Shown: positions 53,440 to 64,000 of the stretch, piece by piece
How positions within the stretch are numbered: position 1 is the first letter of the stretch
Layout: each line of letters begins with the position of its first letter
DNA from: Microcyclospora pomicola
Taxonomy: Eukaryota > Ascomycota > Dothideomycetes > Capnodiales
Direction of reading: 5' to 3'
DNA length: 64,000 nt
Assembly (NCBI GenBank): GCA_002786065.1
Contig: NHNY01000011.1
Location: 62,001 to 126,000, forward strand
Made by a program: the position numbers and the translations under genes
The notes under the pieces: generated by a model
Seen by the model: the letters and a program-made list of their open reading frames with translations, nothing else
The model's database searches: none
Told to the model about the DNA's origin: nothing

Positions 53440-55569
53440 GTCGGCGCGTGAAGGAATGGCAAGCACTGGCGGTGCGAGATCCTTGGGTGGAGGCGGCGGA
53501 GGTGCTTCGTGGTCCGCCAGGATGGGCAGATGTGAATCGAGGCTGCCGAAGAGGAGCGTGACGCCCTCCTAGACAGCCCTGTAATCGGGGAATGGGTGGA
53601 GTGGAGTCGAGCGACTGTACGTGTTGGGGGAGAAAGAGCAGTATTGGTGACAGCAATACTCGAGCGTGCTGTGCCTCTTCTGGTCCAAGTGAGTGAAGCG
53701 CGGATAGGATGTCTTTCACGGCGAGTCTGGATCGATGGTGGCTTGAATATCTTCAAGAGCTCTTATGCAGCCACCAGTGACCTGCTAAGGTTTGTTGGAT
53801 CCGGAGAACGGAGGGTCGTGGGGTTCGCAGCAGGACGGTGACGAAGGCGTGAGCTATGGCTGTTATGGGGTAGTGGGCGCGGCAGGATGGGGGCGTCGAG
53901 TCGATGATGTAGGCGGAATGCGCCGAGACTGTAGCGACAGTGATGGCGAGCGGGCGGAGGAGGAGAGGAGCGACGGTGATGGCAGAGGTGAGGAGAAAGG
54001 AAGCAGTCGAGTGGTGTCTTGTGTGTGGAGGGTGGTATAGCATGAAATCCGCGTAGGTCGTTTCGGCGTGCTTGTCCAACCCAGCTAGCCCACGCCGTAC
54101 CCTGCGCTGTCGATCTGCTTTGCCGCCTGAGATGGAGGAGGGGGCCGGGATGCGGGTTTCCCGGCTTTGGCGATGCTGGAATCCAGTATCGAGGACTGTC
54201 TGTCCTTCAGGATCTTGCAGTTGATGGCAAAGATATCTGGCGATAATCCCTCAGCTCCGGCATTCATCGTCGGGCAAGCAGATCGATCCTGCGTTCGAGT
54301 TGTGCATCCTGTTGGTTCTGCTGTGCCGCAGCCAATGATGTGGGCTGGCCCCCGAACATGAAACACCAGACGTGCGCGCAATGAAATCTACAATGGCAGG
54401 GCACAAATGATATTGGTCTCTCGGCCGCCGATGCTACAAAGACCAGCGTCTACTCGTTACGCGCCGGGCTCGCCCCAGATATATCTCCCTCAGCTCTCGT
54501 TGGCCTCGAACCACGTAACTACATCAAGGACAGGGGTTTGCTGCAGGTGGTACGAGCTGATGACTGTGGGATGGGTTCCTCAACCACTGACGCACCCTCG
54601 CCCATCTCAAGTCTCTCCACTCATCGCTTCCCTGTTTCCGCCGTGCTCACATTGACCTTGCCAGGGAAAGTGTTTGATTGCATCCGGTAGCGTGTGTCTT
54701 GCTGTGGCAGACTCGGCGCTTCGACAACATCGAGTTCTCCAGCGTGCAGTGAGCGATGCAGGGCATCACAGCCACCGGCGTGCAGAAGCATCAGACCAGC
54801 TGGAGAACGAGCTGCATGGCGGTCTGCTGTCCTCGGCCTCACCGACGAAGACGTACTTGCCCAGCACACGAGGCAGAGGATTGTCAGAACCTTGATCTCC
54901 CACGTTGTCTGATCGTGCTACGTTGGTTGCGTGGCCTAGCATGACCGGTCATGGGCGAACATCGATAGCCATAGCCAGCTTGATCTACGGTACTTGGTCG
55001 AGGACGACCGACAGGACAGCCTCGTTCCAGTTGGTGCTCGATTCATAGTATGTTGACCTCAAGGCCAAGCGGCATCGACTCGGATACCACTATGCCTAGG
55101 ACTCTACTCGTATCATGATAATGCAAGGACTGAAATCGCAGATCCAGTCCTTTATTTATACTGGTGTCTGGTTGCAGAAGTGGTCAGCTCAAGCTCAGCT
55201 TCGCTGCCAGGCAACGAAATGATCCGAACACGGTATTTTCTATAGGCGGTATGGGCCACAGGCGGCCACAGAAGAAGGCACTCACCTCCTCAAGCATCTG
55301 CTAGATAAGTATGAAATGAAATGTTCGGGTGAAGTCGCATCTGCTGAGTCTCGCCCGCCAATCTGACCTCTTCCGTCAACCTGAGCAGTCAATGCCTCGC
55401 TCCGCTTTTCGACACCCCGCAGACGCCCCATCCGATTGCGGAAATACCTCAAGAACCCCTCTAGGTCAACATCGGTGCTTCTCTCAAACGATAAGGCATT
55501 CGGATCATGAAGTGATCCTGGCTTGGGAACTTCTTCACGGTCTCTTCTTGTTCGTGCATTGCTGTCAAC
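53440..55569. promoter_or_regulatory. Divergent intergenic region between MKK2 and BIO2
   Basis: About 2.1 kb. The left part is the MKK2 promoter and leader. The rest has only short open frames without domains. C/T-rich sequence near 55540 leads into the BIO2 start. Confidence 0.5.
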
Positions 55570-56850
55570 ATGGCCTTAACACTCCTTTCCAAGCGCACCG
55601 CCGCTCGCTCCTCTCAATGCTGGTCGACCACCATCCGGACATTCAGCACGCCCGTCAACGATACCGCCTTCTCTCCAAGTGCTCCTCCTCCGCCACCACC
55701 ACAACCGAGTAGCGCGTTGAGTGATGCTGTCAATGCCACCGCTCCTCGCTACAACTGGACCAGAGATGAGATTCGCGAACTCTACAACACGCCGCTCATG
55801 GAGCTGGCCTTCCAATCTGTAAGTCACCAGGATAACATGATCTTGTGCACCAGCTGAATTGTTGCAACCTAGGGCACCCTCCACCGACGATTCCACCGTA
55901 CCTCTGCGATCCAGATGTGCACTCTCATGAACATCAAGACGGGCGGCTGCAGCGAAGACTGCTCATACTGCGCCCAATCCTCACGGTACAACACCGGGCT
56001 CAAGGCGACCAAGATGTCCCCCGTAGATGATGTGCTGAACGCTGCACGCATCGCCAAAAGCAATGGCTCAACACGATTCTGCATGGGCGCAGCATGGAGG
56101 GACATGCGAGGACGCAAGACAAGCTTGAAGAACGTCAAGGCGATGGTTCAGGGCATTCGTGACATGGACATGGAGGTCTGCGTCACGCTCGGCATGATCG
56201 ACCAAAGTCAGGCCGATGATCTCGCATCTGCAGGCTTGACGGCCTACAACCACAACGTCGACACATCACGCGAACACTACCCATCCGTCATCTCCACCCG
56301 AACATACGATGAACGTCTACAAACGCTCTCGCACGTGCGACAAGCAGGTATCAATGTGTGCTCCGGTGGCATCTTAGGCTTGGGCGAGAAACCCGAGGAC
56401 CATGTAGGCTTGCTGCACACCGTCAGCACACTCCCCGCGCACCCAGAGTCATTCCCCGTCAACGCATTGGTACCGATCAAAGGCACGCCGCTCGGCGACG
56501 ACCCGACACGAAAACGGATCTCTTTCGATGCGATCCTGCGAACCATCGCCACTGCTCGTCTCGTGATGCCTGCGACCATCATCCGCATCGCAGCCGGCCG
56601 GACAACAATGAGCGAGGCAGAGCAGATCTTGTGTTTTAGTGCTGGTGCGAATGCGGTCTTCACTGGCGAGAAGATGTTGACCACCGAAGCCGTGGGCTGG
56701 GATGAAGACAAGGCCATGTTCCATCGTTACGGTCTTGTCCCGATGAAGAGCTTCGAGCGTGGCGGACTGCGAGAGACCACCAAGTGGGCGGACATGAAGG
56801 CTGCGGCCACACCAGAGGAGGTCCCTGTTGCTGCTGCTGCTACTCTTTAG
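55570..56850 (+). CDS. BIO2: Biotin synthase
   Basis: Two exons, 55570-55818 and 55873-56850. The intron is 54 bases, GTAAGT to CCTAG, and the product has 408 residues. The start MALTLLSKRTAARSSQCWST plus TIRTFSTP has the Arg/Ser-rich make-up of a mitochondrial presequence, as known for yeast Bio2. A Pro-rich linker precedes the conserved RDEIRELYNTPLMELAFQS. The radical-SAM iron-sulfur motif is C109-SED-C113-SY-C116. The auxiliary cluster ligands lie in FCMGAAWR, EVCVTLG and INVCSGGI, with Arg in IRIAAGR. The enzyme inserts sulfur into dethiobiotin to make biotin in mitochondria. Splicing joins LAFQS to GTLHRRFH in the family order; the frame that opens at 55915 alone would lack the N-terminal quarter. 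No other bio gene is seen nearby. Confidence 0.94.
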
Positions 56851-57095
56851 AAAAGCATCCTGTCTGTACAGGCATATATATCGCACATCTAGAAATGAAA
56901 TGAAAAATATCGCATTCGTGCACCCTGACCCTGCAGTACATTGAACACGATGCGGATTAGTACATCAGATCACTGACCATCGACCTACAAGCGCGCACTA
57001 CGAAGTGAACACTGTATGCAACATCAAGATTCGAAGGCATGGTAGCTCCATGTGCCTACCGATATCTGTGCACGTACCACAGCGCAATGTGCGCA
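56851..57095. other. Intergenic region left of the MITE-like element
   Basis: This is the 3' flank of BIO2. The stretch continues through the mobile element to the gene at 57598, about 750 bases in all. No gene is seen. Confidence 0.5.
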
Positions 57096-57361
57096 CACGC
57101 GTCGGACAGAAAAAAGTCACATCTCCGGTCGCAACGCCTTGCAATGTGTGTTTGTGACGGCTTCAATGGCAGGCTATTTCGCCTCAAATACTCGAAATAT
57201 TCATACACACCTTGCACCTTTGCTTTCTGAGGGGTTGAGAGGTGTGTCGGCATCTCACAGAGCGTGGTGTGTGAGGTGCAGTTTACAGGTGTGAGGCGTC
57301 GCACCCCTGAGGTGTGTCGGGGATGCGATCGGAGATGTGACTTTTTTCTGTCCGACGCGTG
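57096..57361. mobile_element. MITE-like non-autonomous DNA transposon
   Basis: A 266-base element bounded by 32-base perfect inverted repeats beginning CACGCGTCGGACAG, at 57096-57127 and 57330-57361. Beyond one mismatch the match continues for five more bases. Directly outside, GCGCA occurs on both sides (57091-57095 and 57362-57366), a likely 5-base target-site duplication, although GCGC is palindromic and chance is possible. The interior has no coding potential but contains a second, imperfect set of GAGGTGTG-rich repeats. Perfect ends imply recent movement or ongoing selection. The superfamily is not assigned. Confidence 0.78.
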
Positions 57362-57597
57362 GCGCAGCAGACAGTGCGGGTTGTGTGCCTGGGCCACGTG
57401 ACCAACGTCATCAGAGTTCTCTTCGTGTTGACCCAGAGACGGGCGGGTGCATCAACAGTCTTCATGTTCCTCCATCTGGATCGCACGAAAGACATCATCG
57501 CCTGACCACCCACGTTCCTTACAAGCGACACCTCTCCACCACTACGCCTCGACGAGCAACACCAACCACACGGGTCGAATCGCCGACGCAAGAAGAA

Positions 57598-58642
57598 ATG
57601 GAAGCACCCGATGCGCCTGCGTTGCGACGCGTTTCTCCCTCACGCTGGTCGCCGTATATCCGACTACCGCTCGCGAGCATCTCGACTCTGGTGCTGAGCG
57701 GAGCGCTGTACAGCGCATTCGCGCAGTTCGCAGGAGGGGAATTGGCTGCGGTGAGCCGGGTGCGCGAGAAGGACTGGGAGATCGCGACGTCGGTCGCATT
57801 CAAGCTTGCTGGGCCGCTGGTCGCGTGGTGCGCTGGATACGATTGTATGTATCACGTTTGCGCTGCACGTCGTCGTGCATTGGATACGAAGCTGACCCCA
57901 TGCTGCAGTCCTTGACCTCGCCTCGTTGGCTGCGCTGGGCAATGTCCCATACTACTTCCTGCTCAGCGCTTTCTACGGTGTGCACTACAGCACGACGGCG
58001 GTGGCATTGGTCATCGATGTCGTGGCTGCTGCGGCGCCGTTCGCATTGCTGGGATACCGAAACCATCCCCACGACATCACGAAGCCGCAGACCGAGAACC
58101 AGATCGTGGCGCAAGATTTGAGCATAAACGGCTTGATCAGCCTTCTGGGTGCGGCGGTCTTCTCGATCGCCATCTACAGCGGCTTCTACACTTGGCTACC
58201 TTCCTACCTGATCGTCCATTTCGATGGCCTGCGCAGTCTGGAGTACGCGCACGAGTCCAGTCTGCCGCTCATCGTGCTGCTGTTCTTCCCCATCGGCCTT
58301 GCCGTCACGCAATTCTTGTTTGTTCCCGCCATCGGGACGTCTGGCAACCCAGGCCTGACGGATCTGACCGTCGCACCGGAGAAAGCACCATTTGACCCCG
58401 AGAGCGCCACGTTCACACAAACCCTTGCATACAACATTGGATTCGGACATGCATCGAAGCGCGCCGAAGTGCTTGGGAAGCGCACCGCTGTATTGGTCGG
58501 GTGCACGACTGTGAGCACTTTCTTCCGTGTGTTGTTCGCCCTGGAGGGGACAGAGATCACCGGCGCAGCAGGTTGGGCAGCGCTGTGGGGCTCGGCATCT
58601 GCGCTGACGGGGTTGGCATTCGCTCTTGTTGCAAATGAGTAG
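57598..58642 (+). CDS. Multi-pass membrane protein of unknown function
   Basis: Two exons, 57598-57844 and 57909-58642. The intron is 64 bases: GTATGT donor, CTGAC branch, TGCAG acceptor. The product has 326 residues. Exon 1 gives MEAPDAPALRRVSPSRWSPY, a first membrane segment (ISTLVLSGALYSAFAQFAGG) and the start of a second (VAFKLAGPLVAWCAGY). Exon 2 adds the segments YYFLLSAFYGVHYSTTAVAL, AAAPFALLGY, LISLLGAAVFSIAIYSGFYT, LPLIVLLFFPIGLAVTQFLF and a final pair near the C terminus. A segment rich in Pro and charge (ITKPQTENQIVAQD) lies between the halves. I do not recognise a named family; conserved fungal proteins of this size and layout are known only as hypothetical. A MITE-like element sits about 240 bases upstream of the start and may lie in the promoter. 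Confidence 0.78.
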
Positions 58643-59318
58643 GTGCGCAAGGGAATGGTGATGTATGTGAAGCGTGGAGCGCGTACGTTGGATGAAATGC
58701 AGCCATGCTCGAGCGCATCAGCTACCGTCTCGAGTGTTGAAGCTGCAGGCGTGAGATCGTCTGTGGAAGCACGGCCATGATCATCAGACATATACCCCCA
58801 AAATGCATGCAGTTTCTTATCTTCCTGATCACTTACAGAACCGCTCGTACTCAGTCCACATCTACGCATATTGACTTTCGGGTGGATTCACAGCCTACCA
58901 TTCTCGCCATGTGCACTCCAGAAGTACCTGCCCATAGCACATAGCAGCACCACAACAGCTGGCCAACATGGCTGAAAACCCGCAAGGAATTGAAGCAGGG
59001 ATTCGCAGCATGACACGTCACGCCCGGCATCGCCAACCGGAGGGTTCAAGTCTCAAATTGGCCATGTTAAATCCATGATGTATGTCGTAAGAAGCCCCAG
59101 CCATTGAATCAACCTTGCACATGCAAGCGACCCCCACTATGTACCTCGTTCGTCTGTCGCCTGCTCGATGATCTCACTCCTGGCCCCACTACATCACTTC
59201 TACCAAAAAGTTCCCGTCAGCTTGCAGGGTACCTACCTACATCAGGTATATGTAAGGTATCTATATATACATGCACATCGATGCTCCTAGATCGCGTACC
59301 TAACTTCTTCCCACCTGG
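58643..59318. promoter_or_regulatory. Intergenic region and promoter of the GH5 gene
   Basis: No gene is seen. A TATATATACATG-type run near 59260 and CCTACCTACATC stretches suggest the core promoter of the downstream gene. Confidence 0.5.
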
Positions 59319-61055
59319 ATGAGGACGAATCTCACCCTCTCTTTCGCCCTCACCCTCATCGTCAGCCTCATCTTCCTGTGTCTCTTCGCGCGCCACCTCA
59401 TCCGTCGACGGACCTACGCGACTGCCACTACAACCCTTTCTCCGCCAACGACACTCGCAGCGTGCAGCTACATCATGAAGAAGTTCCTCGACAAGGCCAA
59501 GGGCGCGATGGACCAGCATAAAAGCAGCGGCGGCGGTGGAGCGCAGATGCCCCTGCAGGACGGCGAGAGCCACATGCAGGCGGTGTCGTACGCGGACGTG
59601 CTGCGGTACCGCTACCACCACGGCGCGAACCTGGGCTCGGTGTTCATCATGGAGAAGTGGCTGACGGGGTCGATGTACGTCGCGGGCGCGCAGGGCTCGA
59701 GCGAGCTGGCGGCGGTGGAGGCGCGGGTCCAGGCGGAGGGGATCGACAGAGCGCGCGAGCGCCATGAGCGGCATTGGCGCGAGTATGTCAGCGATGCCGA
59801 TCTGGACTGGCTGCGTGATGTGGCGCGCTGCACGACGGTGCGGCTGCCCATCGGATACTTCACGCTCGGGCCACCGTATTGCGAGGGGACGCCGTTCAAG
59901 CACGTCGCGGGTGTGTATCAGAATGCATGGCAGGCGGTCAAGGAGCTGGTCCGGAGGTGCTTTGATCGGGGGATCGGGGTGGTGATCGATATGCATGGTC
60001 TGCCGGGTGGGGCGAACAAGCAGGATCATTCGGGGACGAATGGCGGCAAGGCGGAGCTGTGGAGCTCGAGAGGGAACCGTGACCTGGCGATGAGGGCGCT
60101 GTTGTTCGTGTCACAGCAGGTGCGGAATATGGAGGGCGTGGCCGGGCTACAGATCATCAACGAGGCGGAGTGGGATGCGAAGGGCATGTATGATTGGTAC
60201 GACTCGGTGATCGACGAGGTCTGCAAGATCGACGATACGCTCCCGGTCTACATCTCCGACGCATGGGATCTGAGTAAAGCTGCGGCGTGGAGCCAGGGCC
60301 GGAATAAGGTCACATCGCATGGTCCGCCAGTGGTCATCGATACGCATCTATACTGGTGCTTTTCGGATGCGGACAAGCAGAAGTCGCCGCAGCAGATCGC
60401 AGATGAAGTGCAGCATAAGCTTGGCGCGTTGGACGGCAAAGACGGTAGCGTCATCGATCGAGGCGCCGCACAAGCGGTCGTTGGTGAATACAGCTGCGTC
60501 CTGAGTGAGAACTCTTGGGGCAAAGGTGGCGGAACGTCAAAAGAAGACCTCGTCCGCCTGTTCGGCAACGCAGAGTCTCGACGCTACCAGCAACGCGCGG
60601 GAGGCAGTTTCTTCTGGACTTACCGCATGGACTGGATGCCTGGTGGGGAATGGGGCTTCAAGAAGATGACCGAGAGCCACGCCATCACTCCTCCCACCTC
60701 GCTCACCCTATCTCCTGATGACGTGAACGGACGCGCGCAAAACGCACAAGCACAGCAACAGGACCGCAGACACAACACCGTGTCCAGCCACGTCAACTGG
60801 TGGGACTCCAAGCACCCGGGCCAGTATGAGCACTGGCGGTTTGAGAAAGGCTGGGATGTTGGATACGCGGACGCGCTGTCGTTCTTCCAGTCCCGAGCGC
60901 AGAAGGGGCTCCCTGGCGGAGACAAGATCGGGATGCTCGATCTGTGGGTTCTCAAACGACTTCGCGAGAGCGGGCAGGGAGGAAAGTTTGTCTGGGAGTT
61001 TGAGCAAGGTCTCAGGCAGGGCGTGCGGGACTTGTATCAGGTCGTTGGCATTTGA
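59319..61055 (+). CDS. Glycoside hydrolase family 5, exo-beta-1,3-glucanase-like
   Basis: Intronless, 578 residues if the ATG at 59319 is used. The start is uncertain: 59319 gives a hydrophobic anchor (TLSFALTLIVSLIFLCLFAR) and a type II membrane protein, whereas 59475 (MKKFLDKAKGAMDQH), which has better start context, gives a soluble cytosolic protein of 526 residues. The GH5 core has LGSVFIMEKWL, VRLPIGYFTLGP, GVVIDMHGLPGGANKQDHSG, the acid/base Glu282 in QIINEAEWD, VIDTHLYWCFS, the nucleophile Glu390 in VVGEYSC, and FFWTYRMDW. The order and motifs match fungal exo-beta-1,3-glucanases of GH5, so glucan trimming is likely. The NEAE sequence is a variation of the usual NEP. A C-terminal extension of about 130 residues (from YADALSFFQSRAQK onward) is helical and unrecognised. 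Confidence 0.88.
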   Translation: MRTNLTLSFALTLIVSLIFLCLFARHLIRRRTYATATTTLSPPTTLAACSYIMKKFLDKAKGAMDQHKSSGGGGAQMPLQDGESHMQAVSYADVLRYRYHHGANLGSVFIMEKWLTGSMYVAGAQGSSELAAVEARVQAEGIDRARERHERHWREYVSDADLDWLRDVARCTTVRLPIGYFTLGPPYCEGTPFKHVAGVYQNAWQAVKELVRRCFDRGIGVVIDMHGLPGGANKQDHSGTNGGKAELWSSRGNRDLAMRALLFVSQQVRNMEGVAGLQIINEAEWDAKGMYDWYDSVIDEVCKIDDTLPVYISDAWDLSKAAAWSQGRNKVTSHGPPVVIDTHLYWCFSDADKQKSPQQIADEVQHKLGALDGKDGSVIDRGAAQAVVGEYSCVLSENSWGKGGGTSKEDLVRLFGNAESRRYQQRAGGSFFWTYRMDWMPGGEWGFKKMTESHAITPPTSLTLSPDDVNGRAQNAQAQQQDRRHNTVSSHVNWWDSKHPGQYEHWRFEKGWDVGYADALSFFQSRAQKGLPGGDKIGMLDLWVLKRLRESGQGGKFVWEFEQGLRQGVRDLYQVVGI

Positions 61056-61812
61056 GGCGAGGAGATGGAAACCCTAGTGAATGGAGAGCGGTGGAACAGT
61101 CTCATCGATGGCTGTTGGTCATGCGCTTTTGACGAGATCAAGCACCTGCGTAACGATAACGAACCTGGATAGAAGATATACTGTATGCACGAACAGGCAT
61201 TCTTAGCCAAAGACACATGTATTGGGAGGACGGGAGTGATGAACGTTACACAGGCAGACTACCTATTAATAAGTCGGCGTTTCGTGAGCGAATCCGCCGA
61301 CGTCTAGCTGCTTTAGCGCGCTCTTTGTGTTGGCCCATCCCGACGACCACAGCAGGGACGAGCATGAGCATGCTCATCCTCAGCGTCGTCCATACAACAC
61401 CAAACCTGCACCATTTCCTTCCGCAGATGAAGCCAGTATCTTTGTACATGACCAAACATCCTGGTAGCAATCACGCACGACCCCGGACTGTGCCAGCAAT
61501 CCGCAACGCGTCAGGCCGCATCTCCCTCCACCCCACGCGCGCCCTTGCTATTGGACAGCCTTGTGAGACCAGCATATCGCGACCTTGTTAACTTCGCTCT
61601 TCTTCCCCCATATACCCTGCAACAATAGAGCTGGCCCTCGATACCTACGCTCGTAATACTGTCCGTTCAGCGCCGTTCGACTCGTAGAGAAGAAACACCA
61701 ACCGTTGCGATACTGCGTCTTTGAAGGTCTGCGCACGCCAGCGCCAGGCGCAAAACCCCCCCTTGACGAAGACGATCCCCGCATACGATATTGCGACTTG
61801 AAACGACTCACC
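61056..61812. promoter_or_regulatory. Intergenic region and GRR1 leader
   Basis: No gene is supported. An open frame continues in phase upstream of the GRR1 ATG to about 61705 but begins with no ATG, so it is taken as leader. Confidence 0.55.
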
Positions 61813-64000
61813 ATGGCCCGCTCTCGGCGTCTGCAGCGAGCGTCGAGCATCTCCTCCAATTCCTCCTCCTCCACATCTCCGGAACGCGGCGAGGATGACA
61901 ATGATTCGTTCACCCTCCAGGCCAACGACTCCCAATCGTCGTTGGGCATGGACATCTCGGCGGAAGACTCAGAGGACGCAGAGCTGCGGCGAGAATACGA
62001 GGAGCGCTGCCGGGTGTCACCCGTACATCGCCTGCCGGCCGAGCTGTTGATCAGCATCTTCTCCCGGCTGAGCGCGCCCAAGGACTTGCAGAACTGCTTG
62101 CTGGTGAGCAAGGACTGGGCCCGAAATAGCGTGGGACTGCTGTGGCATCGACCGGCCATGGGGAGATGGGAGTGTGTGCATAATGTCGTGCGATCGATAC
62201 GGAAGGCGAACAAGTTCTTCGCCTATCAGGATTTGGTCAAGAGGTTGAATGTCTCGAATTTACATGGCGAGGTCAGCGATGGGACATTATATGGCATGCG
62301 AGATTGCAAGCGTATTGAGCGGTTGACGTTGACAAGCTGTACCAAGCTGACCGACGTGAGCTTGAATCCGCTGATCGATGGGAATCGAAGTCTCCTGGCG
62401 CTGGATGTTACTGGTCTGGACCAACTTACAGATCAGACGATGATGACGGTGGCGGGCAACTGCCTTCGCCTTCAGGGCTTGAACATCACCGGCTGCAAAC
62501 GGATCACAGATGCGTCCATATCCGCGATTGCGAAGAACTGTCGCCATCTCAAACGATTGAAGTTCAACAACTGCACACAGCTGACGGATACCTCGATCTT
62601 GACGGTTGCTGCAAACTCCTCACATCTTCTCGAAATCGATCTTTACGGCCTTCAGCATGTTGAGGGGCCGGCGGTGACAGCTTTACTTACGTCGTGCATG
62701 CAGTTGCGCGAGGTCCGGCTTGCGCGCTGCTCACGGATCACGGACTCTGCATTCCTCGATATACCGCAAAATGTTGACATGCCAATCATATTCGACTCAT
62801 TACGAATTCTTGACTTGACGGATTGTAGCGAACTGGGTGACAAGGGTGTTGAGCGCATTATCCAATCATGCCCGCGGCTGCGCAATCTCATCCTTGCCAA
62901 ATGCCGGCAAATCACCGATCGATCTGTTCTTGCTATCACCAAGCTCGGGAAGAATCTCCACTACATCCACCTCGGCCACTGCCAACGGATCACCGACGTG
63001 TCAGTCGAGGCATTGGCCAAGGCTTGCAATAGAATACGATATATCGATCTTGCCTGCTGTAGCAACTTGACCGACAACAGCATTACTCGATTGGCCGGTC
63101 TGCCGAAACTCAAGCGGATAGGACTGGTCAAATGCGCGGGCATCACAGATCATAGTATCTATGCACTGGCGATGGGAGAAGTGAACAAGCATAATAAGAA
63201 AGTCAATGGCCTGAGCGTGCTTGAGCGGGTACATCTAAGCTACTGTACCCTTCTCACACTCGATGTGAGTCGAAACCTCATTTGCATGAAGGCTGCTATG
63301 TTAATTAAAGAGGTCAATGACTAACGTATCTCACAGGGTATCCATCTACTACTCAACTCATGCCCGAAACTCACACACTTGTCCCTTACAGGCGTTCAAG
63401 CATTTCTCCGCGATGAGCTTCTCGCTTTCTGTCGGGAAGCTCCCGTCGAATTCAACGAGCATCAACGAGACGTCTTTTGCGTGTTCTCTGGGAATGGCGT
63501 GGACAGATTGCGAGAGTTCCTGAATGAACGACAAGCTGCTGCAGACCTCGCCCGACGGCAGATTGTGTCCGAAGCTCATAGCAGTGCCGACGACGACATG
63601 GAGGACGACGATCTGGACATGGACAGGGACGGTGGCCATAACGGTTCATCAGACGGCAACCAAACTCCGATCATTGATGTCTCCAGCCAGTTCGCGCCCG
63701 GTGCCACCCCTATCATACCAACGCCAAGGCCCGGATCAAGCATGCTATACGCCCAGCCGATCATGAACCCACAAATGCCATATCCTCACAACCCATGGCC
63801 GCACCAGCACATCCCTCCTCCACACCAGCACTTCAGTTCTAGTGCTCCCGCTTCCACCAATTCAGCAGCAGCCGGTCCATGGCCCATCATCAACCCTACG
63901 CGTCCACGACAGCCGCCAGCTGGTGGTGCCCAGCACGTCACTGGCATGATGGGCGCCACCATGCTCGAAGACTTAGATGAAGCTGATGAAGTCTTCGGCG
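61813..64000 (+). CDS. GRR1: SCF F-box/leucine-rich-repeat protein Grr1 (3' partial)
   Basis: Exon 1 is 61813-63264. The intron is 63265-63336 with a GTGAGT donor, a perfect CTAAC branch site and a TCACAG acceptor. Exon 2 runs from 63337 past the window edge. The start MARSRRLQRASSI is the first in-frame ATG. An acidic/Ser-rich N terminus precedes the F-box at about 72-115 (HRLPAELLISIFSRLSAPKD), which binds Skp1. About twelve leucine-rich repeats of the CxxLTD type follow: LTSCTKLTD, ITGCKRITD, LARCSRITD, LAKCRQITD, LGHCQRITD, LACCSNLTD. The splice continues the last repeats with LLLNSCPKLTHLSLTGVQAF. After them come a Pro/His-rich tail and an acidic end. Grr1 directs SCF ubiquitin ligase to G1 cyclins and nutrient-signalling proteins in yeast; the Aspergillus homologue grrA is needed for ascospore formation. 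Confidence 0.93.

Noticed and set aside
59030-59060. GGTTCAAGTCTC, like a tRNA B box
   Set aside because: No matching A box or cloverleaf stems could be placed around it.

Overview
The window looks like nuclear chromosomal DNA from a filamentous ascomycete, most probably a Dothideomycete of the Capnodiales/Mycosphaerellales type. Evidence: short GT-AG introns of about 50-100 bases, many with CTAAC/CTGAC-type branch points; moderately high GC; long intronless ORFs; and fungal gene families (Rlp24, Pam18, dynactin p62, DUF3074, Med15, Mkk2-type MAPKK, Bio2, Grr1). The class-level placement is an inference from gene style and was not computed. I see no rRNA, tRNA, CRISPR array, LTR element or other virus-like element.

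Layout. 0-8.3 kb: the 3' part of a GT8 glycosyltransferase gene, the divergent pair RLP24/PAM18, a type II-like membrane protein with a repetitive ectodomain, and dynactin p62. 9.3-23.3 kb: an intronless cytochrome P450, a cytosolic-type Mn superoxide dismutase, a proline-rich membrane protein with a conserved tail, a DUF3074/coiled-coil protein, an HSL-type esterase and a GPI-anchored candidate. 23.3-33.4 kb: a gene-poor, orphan-rich stretch with an atypical zinc-finger protein, a small cysteine-rich secreted protein, a spliced mini-ORF abutting a small membrane protein, and a decayed tandem repeat with a unit of about 117 bases. 33.4-64 kb: a dense conserved block with a disordered coiled-coil protein, a dual-specificity phosphatase, Med15, a pyruvate decarboxylase, a cell-wall-integrity MAPKK, biotin synthase, a multi-pass membrane protein preceded by a MITE-like element, a GH5 glucanase-like protein, and the F-box/LRR protein Grr1, which runs off the right edge.

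How the genes fit together. Most are housekeeping or signalling genes and form no operon or metabolic cluster. Two loose functional links exist. The dual-specificity phosphatase and the Mkk2-type kinase are candidate opposing regulators of one MAPK pathway and lie about 10 kb apart. RLP24 and PAM18 share a divergent promoter of only 265 bases. The P450 sits between dynactin p62 and superoxide dismutase, so it is not in a recognisable secondary-metabolite cluster. Exon boundaries were read by eye from splice signals and frame; several start codons are uncertain, as stated in the entries.
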